64,000 nucleotides of DNA from Heloderma charlesbogerti (GCA_026122225.1 JANEZZ010001845.1:248001-312000); one strand, 5' to 3'. Counted from the stretch's first letter, positions 1-11,089 are shown. The notes: a model not told the origin generated them from the sequence alone. A program made the numbers and translations.

Positions 1-58
1 CAAGCTCAGCACTCTCTCTCTCTCCCCCTCTTTCACTCCCTCTCCCTCTCAGTTATCC
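1..58. repeat. CT-rich low-complexity tract
   Basis: Pyrimidine-rich run with repeated CTCTCT and CCCTCT blocks at the window edge. No coding signal is seen, and it may continue to the left. Confidence 0.55.
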
Positions 59-800
59 TACTCCTTGCCTTGTGTCCCCTCGCTGATACCATGCTCCAAT
101 TTCTCTTCTTCAGCAAAGCAAACAAATGAAATCAGCCAAGGGCTACAGGTTTTTTTCCCCCTGCCACAGTGAGACATCGAAATGTGTGGCAGGCTGTGAA
201 TGATGCATTTTTCATTACCAAGATAGTAAAATATTGAGATGACTTGGAAACGCAAGGTCCAAGCAAAGAAAAACACCCAGGAGAGATTTTTTTCCCCTTA
301 TCTCAGAGGTCCTAGCTGAGCAATATGACATTTTTTTATAGCAGGAAATGAAAGATGGTTTGTTTTGCTTCTATAATCACCTCTATTAAATAAGAGTACA
401 CCTCCTTTTGAAAAGTACACTTAGTATGAACCATGTCCGTAGGAAAATATGTTTACTCAGTGATATATGGTGGTTCTTGCCAGTATGCATACCTTATTTA
501 CAGTTTTTCTCCTGTATCGGATTAAGTTTCAACAGCGGTTCAGGCTAGGGTGGCTGAATTGTGATTTTAAAACGGTAGGGGATGTGAGCACTGCAGCCTC
601 TGGGAGGAAGCCCCACCCTGTGAGGGACTATGTATTTTATTTTATTTGTACCCCACTTTTCTATTAAAAAAAAAAAAAGACAGTCAATGCAGCTGCTATA
701 GGAGCCATGTCCTGTGACTGTGAGATCTTCCATGGACCAGAGATCCAGAAAGGGAGTAGCAGCTGAAACATCCAAACCGGGGAGGGGGGATTATAAACCT
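59..800. other. Unassigned noncoding stretch
   Basis: No gene is recognised. A TTTTATTTTATTTGTACCCC tract followed by a 13-base poly-A near 632-678 resembles the decayed end of a retroposon, but I cannot name the family. Confidence 0.4.
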
Positions 801-809
801 TTGCCCCTT

Positions 810-955
810 CCTAGTAACTCATCTATTTTGCTGCATTTTAAATTCTTTCTAAATTGTTCTTTTAAATTGTGCGTCGCCTTAGGGACCCTTCCTGATCTGA
901 AAGGCAACTCAGAAACAATTTGCCAAATAAACAAATTAAATTACATTTTGTAATC
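810..955 (+). mobile_element. LINE 3' end, L2/CR1-like
   Basis: A T-rich stretch leads into a GTGCGTCGCCTTAGGGACCC motif and ends in an AAATAAACAAATTAAATTA tail. This is the usual layout of an old L2/CR1-clade 3' UTR in amniotes. No coding sequence remains. The family call is by pattern only. Confidence 0.4.
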
Positions 956-1024
956 TGCCTCAAGAATGACAGTTTGTAGGCAGGGAATACCCCCCCCCCC
1001 AGTAATAAATACCTGAGTGAAGCT

Positions 1025-1427
1025 TAGGAGTGTAGGAGAAATTCATTTCAGTTCATTCTTCATCAGGATTTACCCAGATGATCACACCTTCCGGACCAAA
1101 CATGGACTCGGATGCAATCTGTGGTTGAAGTCCATACGTTTCTGAGCTTGCAATGTGTTTCACAGACATACACCCCCCCCATGTGTTTGACAGTATGCAC
1201 TTGAAAAATGTACACGAAAAAATGCTCCCAAATACACCTTAACCAATGAGAGAAGAACGCATACATTTCAAAGATGTGCACAATTGATGTGTACATTTGG
1301 GAAAACATGCATGAAAATAGGTGTGGATTTACAGGTGGGAAAAAAGCTCACAGTTTGATACAGACTGGAGTCAGAATGAGCTCCAGGTTGGCATTCAGAG
1401 AACTTTTTGCTGATTCGCACACCGCTA
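1025..1427. mobile_element. hAT-type MITE, A/T-rich TAGGGATG family, with target duplication
   Basis: The interior matches by eye the element at 62228-62692: GACCAAACATGGACTC, then GCATGAAAA, then ATTGATGTGTACATTTG. The right end, GCTGATTCGCACACCGCTA, is a mutated form of GCTGATTTGCACATCCCTA. The flanks GTGAAGCT (1017-1024) and GTGAATCT (1428-1435) agree at 7 of 8 bases, which fits an 8-bp hAT target duplication. No transposase sequence is present. Confidence 0.65.
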
Positions 1428-1514
1428 GTGAATCTACCAAGATGTTACTTGGTGGGTCAGATGTGGAGCTTCATGGTTTGGGGTGAATCAGAGGTAGGGC
1501 CTGGTAGACAAACC

Positions 1515-1660
1515 ATACCTTATAAGAAGAGTTGTGCTGGATCAGACCAAAGACCGACCTAGTCCAGCATTCTGTTCCTACAGTGACCAACCAGATGCCT
1601 ATGGGAATAAGCCCAATAAGCTTTTTTGCCACCGTGTGCCTAATTTTTGGCAGCAAAACA
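1515..1660 (-). mobile_element. CR1 LINE 3' end fragment
   Basis: On the minus strand this reads into the common reptile CR1 tail: TGGCCAAC-like, GAATGCTGGACTAGGTCG, GGTCTGATCCAGCAC, then CTTCTTATAAGG. It is 5'-truncated and lacks reading-frame sequence. It belongs to the same subfamily as the copies at 16798 and 63360. Confidence 0.7.
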
Positions 1661-1839
1661 CCACTTTTCCTGTTGTTCTAGCAAATACTAGCTATGTAGT
1701 GAAAGCATTGATTTATGCAAGTGCAATATTACTAGCCTAAGCACTGGGACACCATTGGGATACTACCCATTGACTTGCAAAATACTATCAGCAGATTAAA
1801 ATATACCTTGGTGGCTGCAGGGTGTGCCTTGGTGTAGGG

Positions 1840-1935
1840 GTGAGCAGCAGATAGTTCTCCAGATGTTTTGGACTCCCATCATTCCCGAGCATTGGCTATG
1901 TTGACTGTGGCTTCTGCTGATGTAGAGTGGGGATG
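1840..1935. mobile_element. Fragment of hAT-like MITE (CCAGATGTTTTGGACT family)
   Basis: Contains CTCCAGATGTTTTGGACTCC, CATCATTCC and GCATTGGCTATGTTGACTG in the order found in a short palindromic MITE of lizards. The same family, split by a BovB, is at 28378-31703. Ends and target duplication are not clear. Confidence 0.5.
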
Positions 1936-2125
1936 CTTCCCAAAGACATCCTCACCCTAGGTTAGCAAGGCATTTCCCAAAAATGCAAAAATCAAGACAG
2001 TGACTTTCCAGGGGTGGATACAAGAAAAGGGGGGCCATCCCTGGTATATAAGGGGAGCTGGGACATTTGCCTCTGTTACTGCTGATAGGCTTAAAGAGCT
2101 GTTTGCCTCTATTTCTGCACAGGAC

Positions 2126-2480
2126 TAAGGATGTACGAAACCACTTACCCCTTGGAATCCTCCCTGGCTGGCTCTGCTCCGCGGCGACTCCGCGGACGAC
2201 AGCCAGGTGCATCCACAGCCGGACATCTGGCTGTGGCAGATCTGCGGACACAAATGGCAGCCGGCGTAGGGGCGCCATTTGCGTCCCTTCGCTGAGCCGT
2301 GATAGGCTACGTAAATATTTACATAGCCTATCACAGCTCAGTGAAGGGATGCAAATGGCGGCCGGTGTAGCGGCCGCTGTTTGTGGCCACAGCCTGGCAG
2401 CGGCTGGAGCTGCCGCCGCTGCCGCCACCACCACCGCCAGATAGGCTCCATTCCAGGGGCAGAATTCTCTGACATCCCTA
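2126..2480. mobile_element. Hairpin (foldback) hAT-type element, copy A
   Basis: A 355-bp element with ends TAAGGATGTACG and GACATCCCTA. A perfect 8-bp duplication, CACAGGAC, lies at 2118-2125 and 2481-2488; together with TAGGG-type ends this is a hAT signature. Most of the centre is an 88-bp imperfect palindrome (2273-2360): the outer arms are CGCCATTTGCGTCCCTTC and its mirror, and the inner arms are TGATAGGCTACGTAAA and its mirror. No transposase is encoded. A GTAAGT motif on the minus strand (plus bases 2143-2148) points out of the left end. Copies B-E share the ends and the palindromes. Confidence 0.85.
2143..2148 (-). promoter_or_regulatory. Outward 5' splice-site-like motif, copy A left end
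   Basis: On the minus strand the sequence is GGG|GTAAGTGG, facing out of the element about 18 bases from its end. Copies B, C and D carry the same motif at equivalent places. Splicing is not shown. Confidence 0.4.
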
Positions 2481-2488
2481 CACAGGAC

Positions 2489-3089
2489 ATAGTTGCTCAC
2501 CTGTGAAAGAGCAGAAGAGGACCAGAAGCTAGGATGGGGACTAGATCGAAAGCCCCTGGGGGGTGAGAGGTGAATTAGGCTCCTGAACTTCTAGTTCCCT
2601 ACCACTCAAGTGGCCAGGTCATGTTGTGACTGTTGTCCCTCTAGGTTTTTTGTGTTTGTGTTTTTAACTTTTCCCTTTATTTTTGGGTGGGTTTTTTAAC
2701 CTTCATTTCATTTCTCCTGCTGTCAGTCTGAGCAGCAGACAGAGTTGATGGCTGAGGGGAGGGCCTCTTGCTTGAAAGGCTGTGGAATACATTACCATTT
2801 AAATACTGCACAGGAGAATTGGTATACACATATTACATGCCCAATAAAGAGCGAATTCCCCTGGCTGCATTTGACTTTCTGCATTTGATTTATGTGACTT
2901 ACTATTTTTTGCAGAATTTGCAAGCACACCACCTTGTCATCACCACAAGAAAAAACCTCTCTCTGTGTGTTAAACCGGTAGGGTGAAACAGGGTGGAAGC
3001 CAGAAAGATTCCACCACCCCTCCACTACAGTAAATGTAACCAGAATATCACACCCTCTTTTAGCTCCCAAATACCAAACATGCACATAC
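2489..3089. other. Unassigned noncoding stretch
   Basis: No gene or named repeat is supported. It has T-rich patches near 2645-2700 and ordinary composition elsewhere. Confidence 0.35.
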
Positions 3090-3310
3090 TAGGGATGTGT
3101 GTCAGTTTTGTGCAAAGCCCAAGCAGAATTGGGCCTTTTGGACCATTTCTGGTACTTCCCAAGGTAAAGCAGACTTAGTTCTCTGAGACCAAAAGAACTA
3201 AATCCAGGCCAGAATGAGGCTTCAATACTGATCCAGGCTTGGAGAAACCGACATTCTGTCTCCTCTCCAAATTGTGTCTTTCAGTTTTGTTTCTCTAAGA
3301 TGCTGATGAG
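3090..3310. mobile_element. Possible hAT MITE left-end fragment
   Basis: Begins TAGGGATGTGTGTCAG, like the TAGGGATG elements elsewhere in the window. No matching right end or duplication of the left flank (GCACATAC) was found, so its extent is uncertain. Confidence 0.3.
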
Positions 3311-3453
3311 CAGGGGGAGGGAGGGAATGCATTTCAGTGGCTGAAGAGTCCACCTTCTAATCCTAGTGCATGCTTTAGCAACAGCTCCAATCACTATGAT
3401 TTAGAGGAGGCAAGGTTGGAACTGTAAAATGGCCATTCTTCCAATGTCACCAG

Positions 3454-3840
3454 TAGGGATGTTGCGGGAGCCCAGGAAGAGGCTGGAGTCCAGTGGACAC
3501 CCCCCTTGTCGGCCTCCTGGATTCCAGTCTGTGGACCACCATGCTTACCCAACTTGGCAAATAGTGGGTGTAAAGGGGCCATTTACACAAGATTATTTGG
3601 ACCATTCATGCCTATAATGATGCATAAATGGCTGCTTTATGGCCACCATTTGTGTAAATGAGCATTTATGAAAAAGGCTGAGCTTGCCATTTTTACACAA
3701 AATGGGGTCTTGGTGAGGGATCAGGGGGCACTCACTGGGCACCCACAGACACACTGTGCATGCAGCGAACAGGATTGGGCAGCTGGTGAGGGTCCAGCAA
3801 GCGACATGCAGCATGGATGGGGGTGAGCTCAGCACCCCTA
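3454..3840. mobile_element. Possible decayed relative of the hairpin elements
   Basis: Starts TAGGGATGTTGCGG and ends CAGCACCCCTA, close to the hAT-type ends of copies A-E. Inside are GGCCATTTACACAAG, ATAAATGGCTGCTTTATGG and CCATTTGTGTAAATG, which pair loosely with one another. The flanks (GTCACCAG and TTGTTTGT) do not match, so this is a weak call. Confidence 0.25.
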
Positions 3841-3849
3841 TTGTTTGTT

Positions 3850-4870
3850 ACTTACAGAAGGGGCACCTGTAGGCTATCTGTCTGTAGGACTGCAACTTCC
3901 AGAAATATAATTCTTGAACCGCGAGTGATTTGTCTTCAGCTGGCGGCTGGGAGCCATTACTGGGTTGCAGCCTGTTCTAAGGTAGCTCATACCAGCAGCA
4001 CTACCAAGATACAAATATATGGTAGTAAATTACAAATTAGGTCCCAAATGGCATATGGGCCAAATGGCCAAAAGATGGGTCCTAGATTTTGAAATAATTG
4101 AAGACTACGGTCCTCAGCCAATTCCAGGGCAGTTGCTTTGGATGTGAGTGTATTTTACCATTCTAGAAAGTCAGGTAACTACAGAGCTTAATGGTACTCA
4201 CCAAATGGATTTGCCATCCTAAGTGGAAGAATATTCCAGCCATTGTAGGTCATCAGCTGTACAGGAAGACCTTAATAAACACGTCTATATAAATACTGAG
4301 GACCCATTATTTATTACTTTCGCTGTACCTTACAGAGATATTTATCTACTGAGGTTACTGTGTTGCATAGCAACCATTGTGTTAAAGGTTTGTGACTCCA
4401 AGTGCCCCCTACTTTAAAAAGGTTTCTCGTGTGTTTATTTGACAAGCTCAGACTCCGTTGGGGTAGGTTTCTCTTCGATGTGGGGAGCTGACATTTATAA
4501 TGACTGTAAAAACAATTTAATTTCAGTCTCCATAAAAACGTGTGTTTAAGCGGTGAGGTTTTTTCTTTTCTTTAATATATCTATCTGAAGCTGTCAGCAG
4601 TGGGGATTGGACTTATTTTTGCTACTTTATATGTCTATTTTAAGTCCCATGGAGGAATGTCTTATCGAAATATGGCCTTATATGGTATCTGTGCAGATTG
4701 AGATTGACCAGTTGTTGAGTTGTCTTATGACTGGAGGCACGGTGGTCTTACAACTCAGGATGGTTTCCTCCTTTTCCAGTTTCAGCTTCTGTCATAGACA
4801 AGGGTCTGGAACTTAGCAGTTCATTCTCAGGGGAAAACTTAACCACTGAAAAGGCCAAGAAGAAATCTCA
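3850..4870. other. Unassigned noncoding stretch
   Basis: About 1 kb with no recognised gene or repeat. Short open frames exist but have no family features and many stops around them. Confidence 0.35.
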
Positions 4871-5007
4871 GATTTCCGCTAGGGATGGCAGAGAATTCCG
4901 CCACGGATTCCAGTGAGGCCGGATTCTTTAGAATCTGACCCCCTGGAATCCGTGGCGGAACGGCCTCCTGTCCCCACCGCCCCCCTGCGGAATCCCCCTG
5001 GAACAGC

Positions 5008-5013
5008 ACTTAC
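5008..5013 (-). promoter_or_regulatory. Outward 5' splice-site-like motif, copy B left end
   Basis: The minus strand reads CCCAG|GTAAGTGC, a near-perfect donor pointing out through the left end and placed just outside the (GGC)-rich block. Function is inferred only from the motif and its recurrence. Confidence 0.45.
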
Positions 5014-5568
5014 CTGGGACGGATGCGGCAGATTCGGCAGCGGCGGCGGTTCTGGTGGCGGCGGCGGCGGCTCTGGCGGCTGGTCTCCTGGCTGGCTGCA
5101 GACAGACTTCTGCCACCGCCATTGCCATCCTTGCAGCTGTGATAGGCTATGTAAGAATTTACGTAGCCTATCACGGCTAACTCCCCCCCCAAAAAACCCC
5201 CCGCGTACGCAAATGGCGGCGGCTACAGCAGCCACCATTTGTGTTCCCTATTTTTCGCCAATTTATCTTACGTAAATATTTATATAAGATAAAACGGCAA
5301 AAAAAGGGAAACGCAAATAGCGTAGTGGGCGCTATTTGCGTTCCTTTATTTTTCGCCATTCTAGCCTACGTAAATATTTCTTTGCATCTGCAGCAGCCCA
5401 TCTGTGGCCGGAAATCTGGCTGCGGACGGCCCTGGCCAGCTGCTCTGCGGCCTGGCCACAGAGCGGAGCCTGCCATCAGATCTGAGGGGGACCAGATCGC
5501 CTCCTCCCATCGGATCCGTGGGAGGGATGGAGCACCTCCCCCCCCACCATGAAAAATTCAGTGAAAAG

Positions 5569-5574
5569 GTGAGT
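5569..5574 (+). promoter_or_regulatory. Outward 5' splice-site-like motif, copy B right end
   Basis: The plus strand reads GAAAAG|GTGAGTTTC fourteen bases before the right end of the element and points out of it. It is a consensus donor variant; usage is unknown. Confidence 0.4.
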
Positions 5575-5739
5575 TTCGTACATCCCTAATTTCCACTGGA
5601 AAATATAACACATTACAAGTCAGATATTCATACAACAGCCCCCATACAGGTAAAGTTAGACAGACTAATTTGTTGTCAATGGGACTTGAATGGCAATTAA
5701 AATGTCCCAGTGGTTCCAATGGGAACCTAGGGAGCTGTC

Positions 5740-5912
5740 TTGCAATGATTCAGACCATGGGTCCATCTAGCCCAGTATTGTCAACACTGACTGGCAGCAG
5801 CGGCTCTCCAGGGTTCCAGGCAGGAGTTGTTCCAGCTCTATGCCAGGGATCGAACCTGGGACCTTCTACGTGCAAAGCAGGGGCTTGACCACTGAGCTAT
5901 AGCTCCCCCCAA
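5740..5912 (-). mobile_element. tRNA-derived SINE
   Basis: On the minus strand it starts with a tRNA-like head: GCTATAGCTCAGTGGTCAAG (box A) and GGTCCCAGGTTCGATCCCTG (box B). A body follows with CTGCTGCCAGTCAGTGTTGA and GGGCTAGATGGACCCATGG. The CCTATG-type tail seen in the copy at 19385 is missing. The tRNA part is too altered to act as a tRNA. TSDs are not clear. Confidence 0.7.
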
Positions 5913-6089
5913 CTAACCACAACTAATTTTAGTTGAATCAGAGGAACTACTATGATGTACTTATTATCCATACTAACAACATTCTCACCATTGTGCCAGG
6001 TAGGATTGAAATGTTCGAGGATTGAAAGTGATGCTGTTTTGTAAAAAAAATGGAAAACAAACAAGTCTTAGGGTGTACAGTTGCAGCGT

Positions 6090-6121
6090 GCGTGCGCGCG
6101 CGCGCACACACACACACACAT
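6090..6121. repeat. (GC)n/(AC)n dinucleotide repeat
   Basis: Alternating purine-pyrimidine run, GTGCGCGCGCGCGC followed by ACACACACAC. This composition can adopt Z-DNA. Confidence 0.85.
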
Positions 6122-6364
6122 GCAGTGTTTGCACCTCTGTGGAAACTCTGTCAGTCAACATTGCCCCGAAGAGCATGCTTTTTACCTTACTTCTGTGGTA
6201 TCGCTAAGCGTTATGAATGGCTCTGATCCATATACATGGGAGAGAAAAGGTGGCAGTCATGGACACCACTGCGGGAGGGGGGTAACCATGCTCTAGGGAG
6301 GCCCAGCCATTCGGAAACAAGACTGCCTTATCCCCCTATTCCCATAAGTTCACTCTCATGTCCA

Positions 6365-6665
6365 CTGTAAAAGAGGCAGCAAGGCCCCCTCCATCAGCCT
6401 GGTTTGGGCCATCTCCATTTGGCTTCTCCCCTCCCAGAACTGCCTCCGTTGGTAGCCATTCCACCAGGCTGATGGAGAAGCGAGGCCCCCTCCTTTGTCC
6501 TGGGTGAGACTGCCTACACTTTGGCTCCTCCCCTCCCAGAACTCCATCTGCAGCCCATTCTGCCTGGATGCATCTGAGGAAGAGGTGAGGCCCCCTCCAT
6601 CGGACCTGTGGAGAGCAGCTTTCATTTGGCTCCTCCACTCCCAGAACTGTCTCACATGGTGCCTC
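6365..6665. repeat. Minisatellite, about three ~103-bp units
   Basis: The block AGGCCCCCTCC recurs at 6382, 6483 and 6588. TTGGCTYCTCCMCTCCCAGA recurs at 6419, 6521 and 6626. Unit spacing is therefore 101-105 bp, and the units have diverged. The minus strand is open in two frames across the array, which is expected when a repeat of this kind has no stop in its unit. I do not think it is a gene. Confidence 0.75.
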
Positions 6666-6669
6666 TGTT

Positions 6670-7280
6670 AGTTGAATGCACTCATGGCCCTCTTTTCTCT
6701 CTGCCCTCCGTGTCCCATTTGTCTCACACCTATTACATCATACACCATTATTTTAAAACCCTGGACTTGACTGAGCATGTTGGTGGAAAGGTGGCATATA
6801 TAAATGGAGTGACGAAACAAATAATAAGTCCTAGGTTCGCCTTGATCACATTAGAGTGCACTGGAATGTTGTGGGCAAGTTAAAAACACATTGGGTGATT
6901 AGTTCAGTGATGAATAATTCCCTGTACCTACAGCTTGTTTTTGTACAAAGCACTTGAAAACTGCCAGCCGGTCCCCTATAATATCTCTAGGAAGACAAGC
7001 AAAATACAGAAGGCAATGGAGCTTTAATGCTTTCAGGGCTTTTGCTGTCATGGAGGAGGCTCCATTGTATTCCAAACAAACAGTAAAATTTGTTCTTAAA
7101 ATGTGCCACAAATGGGAAGGGAGATGCCTCCCTTCAGCCGTTTGGCAGTCATTCTCCAGGAAGAGGCAAGTGAGACCAAATGAGTCATGTCTGTGGATCT
7201 ATCCCCTGCTTTCTCACCCATCTATTATGAGCAAGAATCAAATCACTTTTCCTAGACTGCTGCTGTCGGCTTTGATGCAA
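6670..7280. other. Unassigned noncoding stretch
   Basis: No gene is recognised. A short AAAGGTGGCATATATAAATGG motif near 6786 may be the remnant of a LINE 3' end. Confidence 0.35.
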
Positions 7281-7284
7281 TGCA

Positions 7285-7540
7285 TAAACCAAATAAATTG
7301 ACTGGTGGTACATTCAGGATGGACAAAAGGAAGTCCTTCTTCCCACAACACAGAAGTAATTTGTGGGATTCTCTGCCACAACTAAGGAGAAGTTTTTCCT
7401 CCCTCTCATCATAATACTAGAACCCAACGGGGTCACATGATGAAGTTGAATAGTGGGAGATTTAGGACAGATAAAAGGAAGGACTTCTTTGCACAGTGTA
7501 TAATTAAATGTTGAAATTCACTACCACAAGATGTACCCTT
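7285..7540 (+). mobile_element. CR1 LINE fragments (C-terminal ORF2 region)
   Basis: Holds ATTCAGGATGGACAAAAGGA and, further on, a second version, ATTTAGGACAGATAAAAGGA, after AGAACCCAACGGGGTCA. Both correspond to the stretch of CR1 that encodes FRxDxRKDF near the end of ORF2, as in the copy at 63360. Two overlapping pieces suggest two insertions or an internal duplication. The frame is broken. Confidence 0.6.
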
Positions 7541-7544
7541 GCAC

Positions 7545-7621
7545 AGTGGGAAAGCATTTGATTTGCATGCAAAAGGTCCAATAGGATGAATGCTCAGTAT
7601 CTCCAGTTAAAAGGGTTGGTA
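7545..7621 (+). mobile_element. tRNA-derived SINE fragment
   Basis: Contains TTTGCATGCAAAAGGTCC and ATCTCCAGTTAAAAGGG, matching the centre of the SINE family seen at 19385. It is cut on the right by the start of BovB copy 1. Confidence 0.5.
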
Positions 7622-10600
7622 CCCCTTCAGGGATCACTGCCTTGTTGTGGCAAAGGGGCTTGCATAACTCAGTGAAGCCATAAGCTATGCCATGCAGGGC
7701 CACCCAAGATGGACAGGTCATGGAGGAGAGTTCTGACAAAATGTGGTCCACTGGAGAAGGAAATGGCAACCCACTCCAGTATTCCTGCCAAGAAAACCCC
7801 ATGGAACATGTCACAAGGCTAAAAGAGATGACACCGGAAGATGAGCCCCTCAGGTTGGAAGGTGTCCAATGTACTACTGCGGAAGAGCAGAGGGTATTTC
7901 CAAGTAGCGCCAGAAAGAGTGAAGCGGCTGGGCCAAAGCCGAAAGGACACTCAGCTGTGGATGTGTCTGGTGGTGAAAAGGAAGTCCAATGCTGTAAAGA
8001 ACAATATTGTTTAGGAACCTGGAATGTCAGATTAATGAATCAAGGTAAGCTGGAGGTGGTCAAACATGAGATGGCAAGATTGAACATTGACATCTTGGGA
8101 ATCAGCGAACTAAAATCGACAAGCATGGGCGAATTTAATTCAGGTGACCATTATATCTACTACAGTGGGCAAGAATCCCTTAGAAAAAATGGAATAGCAC
8201 TCATAGCCAACAAAAGCGTGGGAAAAGCAGTATTGGGGTACAATCTCAAAAATGACAGAATGATCTCAGTACGAATCCAAGGCAAACCATTCAACATCAC
8301 AGTAACTCAAGTCTATGCCCCAACCACTGAGGCCGAAGAAGCTGAGATTGATCGGTTCTATGAAGACCTACAACACCTTCTAGAACTAACACCAAAAAAA
8401 GATGTCCTCTTCATCCTAGGGGATTGGAATGCTGAAGTAGGAAGTCAAGAAATCACCGGGATAACAGGCAAGCATGGCCTTGGTGTACAAAATGAAGCAG
8501 GACAAAAGCTAATCGAGTTTTGCCAAGAGAACATGCTGATCATAGCAAACACTCTTTTCCAACAGCACAAGAGATGACTCTACACATGGACATCACCAGA
8601 TGGTCAATATCAAAATCAGATTGATTATGTCCTTTGCAGCCAAAGATGGAGAAGCTCTATATAGTCAGTCAAAACAAGACATGGAGCTGACTGTGGCTCA
8701 GATCATGAGCTGCTTCTTGTTGCAAAATTTCGGCTTAAATTGAAGAACGTAGGGAAAACCACTAAACCATTCAGGGATGACCTAAATCATATCCCCTATG
8801 AATACACAGTGGAGGTGATGAATAGATTTAAGGGATTAGACCTGATAGACAGAGTGCCTGAGGAACTATGGACGGAGGTCTGTAACATTGTTCAGGAGGC
8901 AGCAACTCAATCCATCCCAAAGAAAAAGAAATGCAAGAAAGCAAAGTGGCTGTCCAATGAGGCTTTACAAGTAGCTGAGGAAAGAAGGGAAGCGAAAAGC
9001 AAGGGAGAAAGGGCAAGATATATCCAACTGAATGCAGAGTTCCAGAGAACAGCAAGGAGAGACAAGAAGGCCTTCTTAAATGAACAATGCAAAGAAATCG
9101 AGGAAAACAATAGAATGGGAAAGACTAGAGATCTTTTCAAGAAAATCGGAGATCTCAAGGGAAAGTTTTGTGCAAAGATGGGCATGATAAAGACAAAGAA
9201 GACAGGGACCTAACAGAAGCAGATGAGATTAAGAAGAGGTGGAAAGAATACACAGAAGAAAGATACAGGAAAGATCTTAATGTCCCTGATAGCCATGATA
9301 GTGCGGTCACTGAACTTGAGCCGGACATCCTCGAGAGTGAAGTCAAGTGGGCCTTAGGAAGCATTACTAACAACAAAGCTAGTGGAGATGATAGTATTCC
9401 AGCTGAGCTATTTAAGATCCTAAAATATGATGCTGTTAAAGTGCTGCACTCAATATGCCAACACATTTGGAACACTCAACAGTGGCCACAAGAATGGAAA
9501 AGGCCAGTTTACATTCCAGTTCCAAAGAAGGGCAATGCCAAAGAGTGTTCAGACTACCACACAATTGCGCTCATTTCCACATGCCAGCAAGGTTATGCTC
9601 AAAATCCTACAAGCTAGGCTTCAGCAGCATGTGAACCGAGAACTACCAGAAGTACAAGCTGGGTTTCGAAGAGGCAGAGGAACTAGAGATCAAATCGCCA
9701 ACATTCACTGGATCATGGAGAAAGCAAGAGAATTCCAGAAAAACGTCTATTTCTGCTTCATTGACTACGCTAAAGCCTTTGATTTTGTGGATCACAACAA
9801 ACTCTGGCAAATTCTTAGAGAGATGGGAGTACCAGACCACCTTACCTGTCTCCTGAGAAACCTGTACGAGGGTCAAGAAGCAACAGTAAGAACCGGACAT
9901 GGAACAACTGATTGGTTCCAAATTGGGAAAGGAGTATGACAAGGCTGCATATTGTCGCCCTGCTTTTTTAACTTATATGCAGAGTACATCAGGAGAAATG
10001 CCGGGTTGGATGAATCACAGGTCAGAATTAAGATTGCCGGAAGAATTATCAACAACCTCAGATATGCAGATGATACCACACTAATGGCAGAAAGCGAAGA
10101 GGATCTAAAGAGCCTCTTGTTGAGGGTGAAAGAGGAGAGTGCAAAAGCTGGTTTGAAACTCAACATTAAAAAAACGAAATCATGGCATCTGGCCCCATCA
10201 CATCCTGGCATATAGAAGGGGAAGAAATGGAAGCAGTGACAGATTTTACTTTCTTGGGCTCCAAGATCACTGCAGACGGTGACTGTAGCCATGAAATTAA
10301 AAGACGCTTGCTCCTTGGGAGGAAAGCTATGGCAAACCTAGACAGCATAGTAAGAAGCAGAGACATCACCTTGCCTACAAAGATTCGTATAATCAAAGCT
10401 ATTGTTTTCCCAGTAGCAACATATGGCTGTGAGAGCTGGACTATAAGGAAGGCTGAGCGCTGAAGAATTGATGCTTTCGAACTGTGGTGCTGGAGAAGAC
10501 TCTTCCGAGTCCCCTGGACTGCAAGGAGGTCAAATCAGTCCATCCTAAAGGAAATCAACCCTGAGTGCTCATTGGAAGGACAGATACTGAAGCTGAAGCT

Positions 10601-10846
10601 CAAATATTTTAGCCACCTAATGTGAAGAGAAAAGTCACTGGAAAAGACCCTGATGCTGGGAAAGACTGAAGGCAAAAGGAGAAGGGGACGGCAGAGGATG
10701 AGATGGTTAGATAGCATCACTAATGCAATGCAACAAATATTAATTTGAGCACACTCCGGGAGAGAGCGCAGGACAGGAAGGCCTGGCATGCTATGGTCCA
10801 TGGGGTCATGAAGAGTCGGACACAACTTAACGACTGAACAACAACA
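7622..10846 (+). mobile_element. RTE/BovB LINE copy 1, near full length
   Basis: About 3.2 kb. It starts at the same point as the complete copy at 28457 (CCCCTTCAGGGATCACTGCC) and ends GACTGAACAACAACATCAA, the BovB 3' end with its CAA-type tail. Order of parts: short 5' region, apurinic-like endonuclease, reverse transcriptase, C-terminal domain. I found no clear target duplication, so a flank may be lost. Retrotransposition would need the encoded protein, which is broken here. Confidence 0.93.
7687..10740 (+). pseudogene. BovB ORF2 (endonuclease/reverse transcriptase), broken
   Basis: Encodes in order: an endonuclease (GTWNVRLMNQG, then ISELK, and GDWNAEVGSQE, typical of RTE endonucleases) and a reverse transcriptase (FCFIDYAKAFDFVDH near 9750-9795, YADDTTLMA near 10063-10089). 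The C-terminal region follows (YGCESWTIRKAER; RVPWTARRSNQS). Visible damage: stops at 8575 (CGA to TGA compared with copy 4), 9937 and 10461; one-base losses near 9191 and 10178; a one-base gain near 9580. No intact product is possible. The function named is that of the family. Confidence 0.9.
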
Positions 10847-10855
10847 TCAACCACT

Positions 10856-11044
10856 TTTTAATGTGCACGTTTTTTCAGATACATGTTTCTTTTTCTGTTC
10901 CATGGACCACATCACAAGTCTGGAAAAGTACAGATTTCCGGATGCAAATTGGTCCACATCCATGTCTGGATAGTGTGGATTGGATCAATTCACCAATAAA
11001 CAAAGACACAAAATTCAACAGAGCAGGTTTCTCGCACATCCCTA
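10856..11044. mobile_element. Fragment of A/T-rich TAGGGATG hAT MITE
   Basis: Ends CTCGCACATCCCTA, the right end of the TAGGGATG elements, and contains CCATGGACCACATC and TGTCTGGATAGTGTGGAT. The left end directly abuts the BovB tail and no TIR is seen there. Confidence 0.45.
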
Positions 11045-11089
11045 TCCTTGCCTTGATAATTTGTTTCTTCATGAAGTTATCATTCCACC

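Larger units (their letters stand above)
4880..5588. mobile_element. Hairpin (foldback) hAT-type element, copy B
   Basis: A 709-bp element with ends TAGGGATGGCAGAG and TTTCGTACATCCCTA. The flanks ATTTCCGC (4872-4879) and ATTTCCAC (5589-5596) differ by one CpG-type change, giving an 8-bp target duplication. The left part folds on itself around GATTCTTTAGAATC, with arms reading CCGCCACGGATTCCAG and its mirror. A (GGC)n-rich block follows. Next comes an array of palindromes: GTGATAGGCTATGTAAG and its mirror, CGCAAATGGCGG with its mirror, and CGCAAATAGCG with its mirror. It lies in the opposite orientation to copies A and C. It encodes no protein. Confidence 0.85.
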
